A stretch of DNA of 64,000 nucleotides from an uncultured Clostridia bacterium (lineage in GTDB: Bacteria; Bacillota; Clostridia; TANB77; CAG-508), in contig CAKOTK010000004.1 in assembly GCA_934120135.1 (NCBI GenBank), positions 1-64,000 on the forward strand, read 5' to 3'. Both the position numbers and the translations under genes were made by a program. Under the pieces are notes generated by a model, which made no database searches, was not told the origin of the DNA, and saw nothing but the letters and a program-made list of their open reading frames with translations. This document shows, piece after piece, positions 34,267-40,859 of the stretch (the first letter of the stretch is position 1; each line of letters begins with the position of its first letter).

Positions 34267-35169
34267 CTACAACTTATAGTTCGTTACTACTATCTCTGAA
34301 ATTTTACCTCTTCCTTGTGAATTAGCATTTATCATTCTACTTGCATATATTTCATCAATGTTAAATCCTTGATATATGTTATCAAAGAATGTATCTTCTT
34401 GATTTGTGTTTTTAGGGTTTGAATTACTTAACATTAATTTAGCATCTCTATCATTTAATTCTCTATAAAATGTTGCTAACTCTTTTTGATTATCATCATT
34501 AAAATCTTCTTTTGTATATGATGTAAATCCAGATGTTACATTTAAAGGTCTATATGGTGGGTCAAAGTATACAAATGTATTTTCTGTTACATATTTTGTA
34601 CTTTTTTTGTAGTCCCCATATTGAAATTGTACATTTTGTATTAATTGTGATAAATTTCGTAAATTATCTTCATCACATATTGTTGGATTTTTATAACTTC
34701 CCACTGGAACATTAAATTTTCCGCTTTTGTTTACTCTATATAATCCATTAAAGCATGTTCTATTTAAATATATAAACTGTGCTGCTCTTTGTATATTTTG
34801 TTCATTTTCTTTTAATTCGTAATTGTTATATTCATCTCTTTTATTGTAAAAGTAATTTTTTCTTTCTTCTTGTCCTAATTGCAAATATTCTGTTTCCAAT
34901 TGTTTTAAATTTGTTATTAAATCTTCTATATTATTTTTTATAACATTGTATGAATTTATTAAATCTATATTTATATCAAATGCATATGCTTCTTGAACAT
35001 CGTATTTTTGCAATATATCTATTAATACAGCTCCTCCACCTACAAATGGTTCTATATATCTTTTTATTATTCCATTTTTTAATTCATATGGGTAGAAATT
35101 GTTTAGCTGTGGTATTAAACTTCCTTTTCCTCCAGCCCATTTTACAAATGGTCTTATTCTTTCTGACAT
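34267..35169 (-). CDS. Dam-type DNA adenine methyltransferase (M.DpnII/DpnM-like)
   Basis: 300 aa, D12 class (alpha order). SAM-binding KWAGGKGSLIPQL and FVGGGAVLIDIL come first, then the catalytic DPPYRPL (about residue 198), with TCFNGLYRVNKSGKFNVP typical of GATC-specific enzymes such as DpnM, MboIA and Dam. First gene of a four-gene operon with an accessory gene, a second methyltransferase and an endonuclease. Expected product N6-methyladenine in GATC. Confidence 0.92.
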   Translation of the reverse strand: MSERIRPFVKWAGGKGSLIPQLNNFYPYELKNGIIKRYIEPFVGGGAVLIDILQKYDVQEAYAFDINIDLINSYNVIKNNIEDLITNLKQLETEYLQLGQEERKNYFYNKRDEYNNYELKENEQNIQRAAQFIYLNRTCFNGLYRVNKSGKFNVPVGSYKNPTICDEDNLRNLSQLIQNVQFQYGDYKKSTKYVTENTFVYFDPPYRPLNVTSGFTSYTKEDFNDDNQKELATFYRELNDRDAKLMLSNSNPKNTNQEDTFFDNIYQGFNIDEIYASRMINANSQGRGKISEIVVTNYKL

Positions 35170-35219
35170 TTTCGTACCTCTTTATTCTATTTTTTGTAAT
35201 TTTATCACATTTGCTTTAA

Positions 35220-35490
35220 TTTATCTACATTTTTATAAATATTAAATATTTTTATCTACCGATTATCACATAAAAAAATAATAAAGTCTAAGTTACTTTG
35301 TCAACACTCTGAGCAGCCAATAATGGCTGCTTTTTGCATTACATATAATTATTTCAAAGTCAATAGCTAGATTTTAAAGAAAATCAAAGAAAAAATGAGA
35401 AATAATGAGAAAAACGGTAGGTTTTTCATTTTTTAGCATTGACATATTTACATAATTAGCTCAATTTTGGTATTTACAAGTATAAGTTAT
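35220..35490. other. Gap between the defence island and the M23 gene
   Basis: No gene is supportable. It contains the right border repeat with a terminator-like hairpin (35289-35335), and poly-A/T sequence. The hairpin is followed by a T run on the plus strand although no plus-strand gene ends there. Confidence 0.5.
35289..35335 (+). repeat. Right border repeat of the defence island
   Basis: TAAGTTAC, then hairpin AGCAGCCA-ATAA-TGGCTGCT-TTTT. It parallels the htrA stop and terminator at 28205-28250 in order and spacing (23 nt against 21 nt). It looks like the end of a lost htrA-like gene or a duplication made when the island was inserted. Confidence 0.6.
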
Positions 35491-35519
35491 TTGAAATTGT
35501 ATACAATATGTAGTATAAT
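35491..35519 (+). promoter_or_regulatory. Promoter of the M23 peptidase gene
   Basis: TTGAAA-N17-TATAAT; the ATG at 35467 lies upstream of it and therefore cannot be the start of this gene. Confidence 0.75.
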
Positions 35520-35559
35520 TAAAGATGTCGTGCAGTTAAAAACGCACAACAAAAGGAGT

Positions 35560-36516
35560 GTGAAGTTTATTTTAAACGAGCAAATTAAATACTATACAAA
35601 AGAAGGACTTAAACTAATTAATTTAGTAGCAATTGCTTTGTTTATTATTATAACTATAATTTTAATGAAATACAAACTAGTATGTAGTGTAAGTATTTCT
35701 GGTGAACATATTGGATATGTCCAAGATAAAGAATTAGTCGAAAAACAAATAAATGATAAATTAGCTTTAGAGGGAACTGGTAACGTTGCATATGTAGATT
35801 GTACTACTCCTGAATATAGCTTAACCTTTATTAGTAATAATACAGACGTAAATGATGATTATGTCATTGCCAAAATTGAAGAAAATACAAAAATAACATA
35901 TAAATATTATGCTGTAACTTTAAACGGTGAACAAAAATCAGTTGTAGATTCATTAGAAGAGGCCGAAGACTTAGTTGCAGATATGAAAGAAAAATATGAA
36001 GACATCAAATTCACAATTGGTATAAATGAGTTATATACTCAAGATTCAAATGAGTATGAAACTGTTGACATCAAGGTTGCTTCAAAAGCAGTTAATACAG
36101 AGCTTAAAAAAATTGATGATGCTTCTGTAAATGGTGTTTACTTAGCTCAAAAACCAATTTCAGGTGTTATTACTTCACGTTTTGGTAGTAGAGAAAGTAT
36201 ACGTAGTTATCCACATAATGGTCTAGATATTGCTGCACCTTATGGTACAAAAATTAAGGCTGCTTGTGACGGTAAAGTAACATTTTCTGGTTATAAAGGA
36301 AGCTATGGTAACTTAATTATTGTTGACTGTGGTAATGGTGTACAAATTTATTATGGTCACTGTAGTAAGTTATATGCTAAAGTTGGAGATACTGTTAAAG
36401 CTGGTGACGTAATTGGTGCTGTTGGTTCAACTGGTAACTCAACTGGTAACCACTTACACTTTGAGATTAAAGTTAATGGGGTTAGTGTAAACCCACAAAA
36501 TTATATTTATAATTAA
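35560..36516 (+). CDS. Membrane-anchored M23 peptidase
   Basis: About 318 aa. A cytoplasmic start is followed by a membrane helix (about 20-38), an alpha/beta region (45-200) and an M23 endopeptidase domain with zinc ligands in HNGLDIAAPYGT, YYGHCSKL and GNHLHFEIK. Cuts peptidoglycan cross-links or binds them at the cell surface. The start is uncertain: transcription begins after 35519; GTG at 35560 is only 1 bp from GGAG, whereas an ATT at 35569 has normal spacing. There is no in-frame ATG until the membrane helix. Monocistronic with a strong terminator. Confidence 0.85.
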   Translation: MKFILNEQIKYYTKEGLKLINLVAIALFIIITIILMKYKLVCSVSISGEHIGYVQDKELVEKQINDKLALEGTGNVAYVDCTTPEYSLTFISNNTDVNDDYVIAKIEENTKITYKYYAVTLNGEQKSVVDSLEEAEDLVADMKEKYEDIKFTIGINELYTQDSNEYETVDIKVASKAVNTELKKIDDASVNGVYLAQKPISGVITSRFGSRESIRSYPHNGLDIAAPYGTKIKAACDGKVTFSGYKGSYGNLIIVDCGNGVQIYYGHCSKLYAKVGDTVKAGDVIGAVGSTGNSTGNHLHFEIKVNGVSVNPQNYIYN

Positions 36517-36520
36517 CAAA

Positions 36521-36550
36521 CAAGCCAATGTCTAAAAACATTGGCTTGTA
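36521..36550 (+). terminator. Terminator of the M23 gene
   Basis: 11-bp stem CAAGCCAATGT/ACATTGGCTTG with a CTAAAA loop, 5 bp after the stop codon. Confidence 0.85.
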
Positions 36551-36700
36551 ATATTAATAAATTTTTAATATTTCTTTTGCAAATTTGTCACTTTGAATTC
36601 ACACAAAGGACAAATTGTATTGGTATATTATATACGTAGTCAATAATTAGTTACTCCGTTATTGACTATAGATTAGTAAAACATCCCCTTTTATTTTCAA

Positions 36701-36728
36701 AAGTAGCCATATGAGAATGGCTACTTTT
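36701..36728 (-). terminator. Terminator of the DUF2207 gene
   Basis: 10-bp stem AAGTAGCCAT/ATGGCTACTT. It carries T runs on both strands and lies just after the DUF2207 stop. Confidence 0.7.
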
Positions 36729-36729
36729 T

Positions 36730-38673
36730 TTATGGCTTATCTTCCGCCCATTCCGGCCTCCGCCGCCTCCGGCCTCCGCCACCACCAGAGAAGCCTCCTC
36801 CAAAGCCTCCTCCTGATGAAAAGTTACTTCCGTCATATCCGTTTCTAGCAGCTTCTGCACTCATGCCTCCCATATACACTTTATTTACTGATGTATTAAG
36901 CGTATTTAAGAATGAGTTATTTAATGAGCTATGGTATAACATATGCATATATGCATAGTCGTATCCATCTATATTTTGTAGTTCTGGATACCTAATTTTT
37001 AGTTGTTTTAATACTTTATTTGCAATTCCAAAAGCTGTTGCAAATACTAAATATTTTTCCCAAAGTTTTAAGTCTGGCACTTCTTTTTCATTTAATAATG
37101 AGAAATCTTCCATATATCTTTTTAGTCCTACCCATTTTGCTTTTTCTTCTAATCCTTTATCTGTTAACTGACGTGTTTTATTAGTCATAATAAAATATGG
37201 AATAGCATTTATTATTAGAAGTATACCTATTATTGGAGCTATTAACATACAAATTATGCCAAGTACAATATATATTGTAGAATTTTCTACATATTTAAAA
37301 GCTTGTTTTTTACTTTCTTCTGAATAATTTTGCATTGCTATTTGTTGTTTTTCTACATTAGTTTCTATTGATTTAATCTTTGACATAAAGCTTTCACAAT
37401 GTTTTTTTGCATATTTTTCAAATTCTTTCATTGTAAAAGTTGCAATTTTGCCTTTTTTAGTAGTATCTCTCGTAACGCTTTTAAGTATGCCTAATGCTGT
37501 TTTTTCATCCTCTGTTAGTGGTTCTAATTGTTCTGTGCTATTTAAAATATTTATCCTAACTTGTGGCTTCGATTTTGTATTATCTTCTGAAAATGCTATA
37601 TATTTTTTAAGTGATAGTTGTAATAGAGTTGCAGATAAAATTTTTGATATATTTTTTTTGAAGCTTCTTCTTTCAAAGTAATATAAATATGCGGCATCAC
37701 CTGCTGAAGCTTGCTTGTTTGGAATATCTCTAAAATAATCCATTTCAGGCATTCTTTTCTTTTCTATTTTGCTAGCTTTTATTCCGTTTTTTATTAGTTT
37801 ATATACTAAGAATATACCTAATGCAATATTTGCTATAACATAAACGACTTCAACTATTTTTTCAATACGTTCTTCATTTTCTTTTTCTTTAATGTATTCT
37901 TCTCTTTCTCTATTTGCTTGATCTGCCCATTTTTGTTCTTCTGACAATATTGAACTAAATTTAGCTGTATTTGTTACTTTATTTTTTGTAAATAAATTTT
38001 CTAAAGTAACCACTCTAGCTTCTACCATTACTTCCGTATCCAAATAATCTACTTCTAAATATATATTATCTTTGTTTACAGTAATATTTCCATTGTATGG
38101 TCCATGTGCCCAGCCTCTTATGTTGTTCTTTTCTGATACTGCTTTAGGCAATTTGATGGTTGCTGTTAGCTTTGTTACAGGTATAGCATTATCTGTACCT
38201 ACTAATTGCCAATATAGTTCTGAACAGTCTGAATATGTTTTTACTGCATCTATTACTTTATATTTGACTTGATAACTTCTTGTCTCTGTTCCATTTACTG
38301 AAACTCCCCAAGCAATTTCAAATTTGTTGCCACTAATTGGTAAGCCATAATAGCAATTTTTAGTAACATGATACATTTCTTCATCAATTTGAGTTAATTT
38401 CTGTCTGTTTCCTGAATCAACTCTGTATACTTCTACATTTGTCATTTCTTTAAACTTAGAACTATCTAAATAGAAATCTTTAAACATTGTATTAGTATCA
38501 GTAATTCTAGCATTCCAGTTTTCAGTTACATTCATACTTCCATCTTCATTTAATTGAATTTGAAAGTCTAAGCTGTTTAGTTTGATGCTTCCTGCTTGTA
38601 CTTGATTGGTTATTAGGACAATTCCTATAAACATCAGTAACATGAGTAATATTCTAATTAAACTCTTTTTCAT
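36730..38673 (-). CDS. DUF2207 membrane protein with Gly-rich tail
   Basis: 647 aa. Signal peptide (about 1-28), an extracytoplasmic DUF2207 beta-sandwich (to about 240), a membrane helix (about 275-295), a cytoplasmic domain with two further helices (about 460-500), and a Gly/Ser-rich tail GGGFGGGFSGGGGG. Start ATG at 38673 after GGGGAAAA; the TTG 7 codons earlier is spurious. The last residues RRRRRPEW... replace the plain Gly/Phe end usual in the family. Reading one base off (GGCCGG to GGCGG near 36767) gives more glycines, so a frameshift in this G+C-rich repeat is possible. Confidence 0.85.
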   Translation of the reverse strand: MKKSLIRILLMLLMFIGIVLITNQVQAGSIKLNSLDFQIQLNEDGSMNVTENWNARITDTNTMFKDFYLDSSKFKEMTNVEVYRVDSGNRQKLTQIDEEMYHVTKNCYYGLPISGNKFEIAWGVSVNGTETRSYQVKYKVIDAVKTYSDCSELYWQLVGTDNAIPVTKLTATIKLPKAVSEKNNIRGWAHGPYNGNITVNKDNIYLEVDYLDTEVMVEARVVTLENLFTKNKVTNTAKFSSILSEEQKWADQANREREEYIKEKENEERIEKIVEVVYVIANIALGIFLVYKLIKNGIKASKIEKKRMPEMDYFRDIPNKQASAGDAAYLYYFERRSFKKNISKILSATLLQLSLKKYIAFSEDNTKSKPQVRINILNSTEQLEPLTEDEKTALGILKSVTRDTTKKGKIATFTMKEFEKYAKKHCESFMSKIKSIETNVEKQQIAMQNYSEESKKQAFKYVENSTIYIVLGIICMLIAPIIGILLIINAIPYFIMTNKTRQLTDKGLEEKAKWVGLKRYMEDFSLLNEKEVPDLKLWEKYLVFATAFGIANKVLKQLKIRYPELQNIDGYDYAYMHMLYHSSLNNSFLNTLNTSVNKVYMGGMSAEAARNGYDGSNFSSGGGFGGGFSGGGGGRRRRRPEWAEDKP

Positions 38674-38759
38674 CGTTAGTTTTTCCCCTTTCAATATTTT
38701 ATGTTTATATTTTATACAATAAATTTATAAATATCAATAGAAATGTAAAAAAACGGATT

Positions 38760-38897
38760 ACAAGAATTTCTACGCAGTGCAAACTGCTAGAAATCCTAGC
38801 AATTCGCATATTTATCTTCTACAGAATTTACTCCTACTAGGAGTAAATTCCTAGAATATAAAAAAACTCCCTACATAATGTAGAGAGTTTTTGGAGT
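38760..38897. other. Cluster of three hairpins after the orphan gene at 38.9 kb
   Basis: A nested hairpin TTTCTA-C-GCAGT-GCAA-ACTGC-TAGAAA (38774-38800), a perfect 13-bp inverted repeat GAATTTACTCCTA-C-TAGGAGTAAATTC (38824-38850), and a terminator stem AAAACTCCCTACAT/ATGTAGAGAGTTTT with T7 on the minus strand (38865-38893). The terminator serves the gene at 38899. The other two have no assigned role. Confidence 0.55.
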
Positions 38898-38898
38898 G

Positions 38899-39321
38899 TT
38901 AGGGCTTAGCATACCAGATCATGAATTGCCTTACCCATTCCTTCAAATTTTCGAAAGTCTCGAACTGGAAAGTCTGTTTGACCATCGGATTTCCGAGAGT
39001 CATTCTACTGACTTTTGCTCCTTTTTCAAATACCAATAAAATTGGAATTTGATGGAATGCGGCAATCTGAATCTCTTGACCTACCCCAAGAGATGGTTCG
39101 CCCACATAAGCAACTATCAGGGAAGACTCAATAATCTTCCGGTAATCTGTCTGATAGACCTCTTTCGGTTTGATGTCTGCATTCTTCTTCGGGTCAGTGT
39201 GCTGATGAGGAATATATGCGGAAAAACCACACTTCTCAAATTCTTCACCAAGGAGTTCATAGAGCTCCTTCTTACTGCTGTTGGTCAAAGGTCCCGAAAT
39301 ATAAACTTGCTTCCGTTCCAT
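38899..39321 (-). CDS. Nucleoside 2-deoxyribosyltransferase-like orphan protein
   Basis: 140 aa from the ATG at 39321, which follows AAGGAGTG; the ATG at 39348 precedes the RBS. YISGPLTNSSKKELYE begins like nucleoside 2-deoxyribosyltransferases and related DUF4406 proteins, with YVGEPSLGVGQEIQIA holding the conserved Glu and an NPMVKQTF end. It may bind nucleotides or act on nucleosides, perhaps in defence or salvage. Codon use (CGG, CTC, GAG, TCC) is richer in G+C than its neighbours. Flanked by its own promoter and terminator, so probably acquired. Confidence 0.7.
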   Translation of the reverse strand: MERKQVYISGPLTNSSKKELYELLGEEFEKCGFSAYIPHQHTDPKKNADIKPKEVYQTDYRKIIESSLIVAYVGEPSLGVGQEIQIAAFHQIPILLVFEKGAKVSRMTLGNPMVKQTFQFETFENLKEWVRQFMIWYAKP

Positions 39322-39366
39322 TATACTTTCACTCCTTAAAAAATTCATTCTTACGAATGTACCTTA

Positions 39367-39395
39367 ATTATACCACTAATTTACATAATTTGCAA
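39367..39395 (-). promoter_or_regulatory. Promoter of the 38.9-kb orphan gene
   Basis: TTGCAA-N17-TATAAT on the minus strand, about 46 bp before the start codon. Confidence 0.65.
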
Positions 39396-39493
39396 ATTTA
39401 ACATTTTTCTTAACTATTTTCATATTTTTAGTTTTTTGTTGTAAAATATATGGTATAATCATTTTAAATTTAAAGTAAAAGGATATAATATCT

Positions 39494-40351
39494 ATGAATC
39501 GTTTTGAAGAAACTAAAAAAGCTGGATTATTTGGAATAATTGGCAATATATTTTTGTTAATAATCAAAGGAACAGTAGGCTTTGTATTTAAAAGTCAAGC
39601 TATGATTGCAGATGCTGCTAATAGCGCAGGTGATATTTTTGCATCTCTTATGACTTTTATTGGAAACAAAATTGCAAGTACTCCTGAGGATTCTGACCAT
39701 AACTTTGGACACGGAAAAGCAGAGTATTTATTTTCTATGTTTATCGCTATATCTATGATTGTAATTGCATTTAAGCTTTTATATGATTCTGTTTATACTT
39801 TAATCAATGGTAGCAACTTAGTATTTTCTTGGCTTTTAGTTGCCGTTTGTTTAGCTACAATTATTGTAAAACTATCATTATATTTATATACTTCAAGATT
39901 AGCTAAAAAGTACAACAATATTTTACTAGAAGCAAATAAAAAAGACCATTTTAATGATTGTATTGTAACTAGTCTTACTTTAGTTTCTATTTTATTTACT
40001 CTTATAAATATTTATTGGTTTGATAGTATAGTTGGTATTGTTATTTCTATTTGGATATGTATTACAGGTTTTAAAATCTTTATGGAAAGTTATAACATCT
40101 TGATGGATAAATCAATAGACCCTAAAACCGAAGAAATAATTACTGATATTGCTCATAATTATAAAGAAATACAAAAATTAGACGCAATATCTTCTACTCC
40201 TGTTGGCTATAAATATATTGTTGTTTTAACCATATGTGTTGATGGAAACATGTCTACTTTTGATAGTCACAAATTAGCTGATAAATTTGAAAAAGATGTA
40301 AATGAATTAGATAATGTTTATAAAGCAATAGTACACGTAAACCCAATTTAG
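39494..40351 (+). CDS. Cation diffusion facilitator transporter
   Basis: 285 aa with six hydrophobic helices in the first ~200 residues and a cytoplasmic C-terminal domain. The CDF signature ADAANSAGDIFASL (helix 2) and HNFGHGKAEYLFS (start of helix 3) carry the Asp/His metal ligands; DHFNDCIVTSL in helix 5 completes the site. Exports Zn2+, Mn2+ or Fe2+; the ion cannot be told. Confidence 0.93.
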   Translation: MNRFEETKKAGLFGIIGNIFLLIIKGTVGFVFKSQAMIADAANSAGDIFASLMTFIGNKIASTPEDSDHNFGHGKAEYLFSMFIAISMIVIAFKLLYDSVYTLINGSNLVFSWLLVAVCLATIIVKLSLYLYTSRLAKKYNNILLEANKKDHFNDCIVTSLTLVSILFTLINIYWFDSIVGIVISIWICITGFKIFMESYNILMDKSIDPKTEEIITDIAHNYKEIQKLDAISSTPVGYKYIVVLTICVDGNMSTFDSHKLADKFEKDVNELDNVYKAIVHVNPI

Positions 40352-40359
40352 CCAATATA

Positions 40360-40724
40360 TAAAAGAGCTGAGCATATTGCCCAGCTCCTTTTGAAAGAGA
40401 GGATGTTGTAAATGCGCTATACACAAAAGAAAGGAGTTTGTAAAACGTGCTGAGATAGGAAGGGAAATATTGGTGTACAATATTCTCTCTTACTAGGTAA
40501 ATCCACTAAAATACTTTTTCCGGATCATTTTTTCTTCTCCTCAGACAGCGAATGGACCGCTTTATCTATCTTTATATTAGCTTATTGTGGCAAATTTTGC
40601 ACTAGTAGTATCCCGATGGATACAAATACCGCATATTTGCTCTTTCCTTTCTCTGACGGTATACATTGTCAGACTTCAAATGTTTCCTACTCTTTTACAT
40701 ATAATAACCCTATTGGGAAACTAT
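40360..40724 (-). ncRNA. Candidate ~360-nt RNA or orphan leader with mini-ORFs
   Basis: A perfect promoter and a terminator bracket ~360 nt without a gene-sized ORF. It contains hairpins (GTTTCC..GGAAAC, TCTGAC/GTCAGA, TATCC-ATC-GGATA, AGCG/CGCT, AATATTG/CAATATT). Two mini-ORFs each follow a good RBS: MRYLYPSGYY near 40622-40590 and MIRKKYFSGFT near 40533-40498. The G+C content is higher than around it. It may be a regulatory RNA, or the leader of a lost gene of the kind that controls antibiotic-resistance genes by attenuation. Confidence 0.5.
40365..40391 (-). terminator. Terminator of the candidate RNA
   Basis: GAGCTG/CAGCTC stem followed by T4 on the minus strand. The mirror orientation also ends in CTTTT, so it can serve the CDF gene as well. 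Confidence 0.65.
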
Positions 40725-40730
40725 GTTACT

Positions 40731-40759
40731 ATTATAACATCATTAATTACCATTGTCAA
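40731..40759 (-). promoter_or_regulatory. Perfect consensus promoter of the candidate RNA
   Basis: TTGACA-N17-TATAAT on the minus strand, with no mismatches. It drives leftward transcription where no protein gene is found. Confidence 0.8.
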
Positions 40760-40859
40760 TTACTTATGTAAATTTTTAAGGATATGTATAAAATAAATAG
40801 AAAAATTTTTGTATCCAACAAAAGTAAATTCCAACTAACGCTGGAATTTACTTTTGTTT

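Noticed and set aside
35467..35559. Upstream extension of the M23 gene from the ATG at 35467
   Set aside because: That ATG precedes a TTGAAA-N17-TATAAT promoter, so it is not on the transcript.
36666..36860. 65-codon frame overlapping the DUF2207 Gly-rich end
   Set aside because: No RBS. It is the alternate frame of the Gly-rich tail, mentioned only as possible evidence of a base error.
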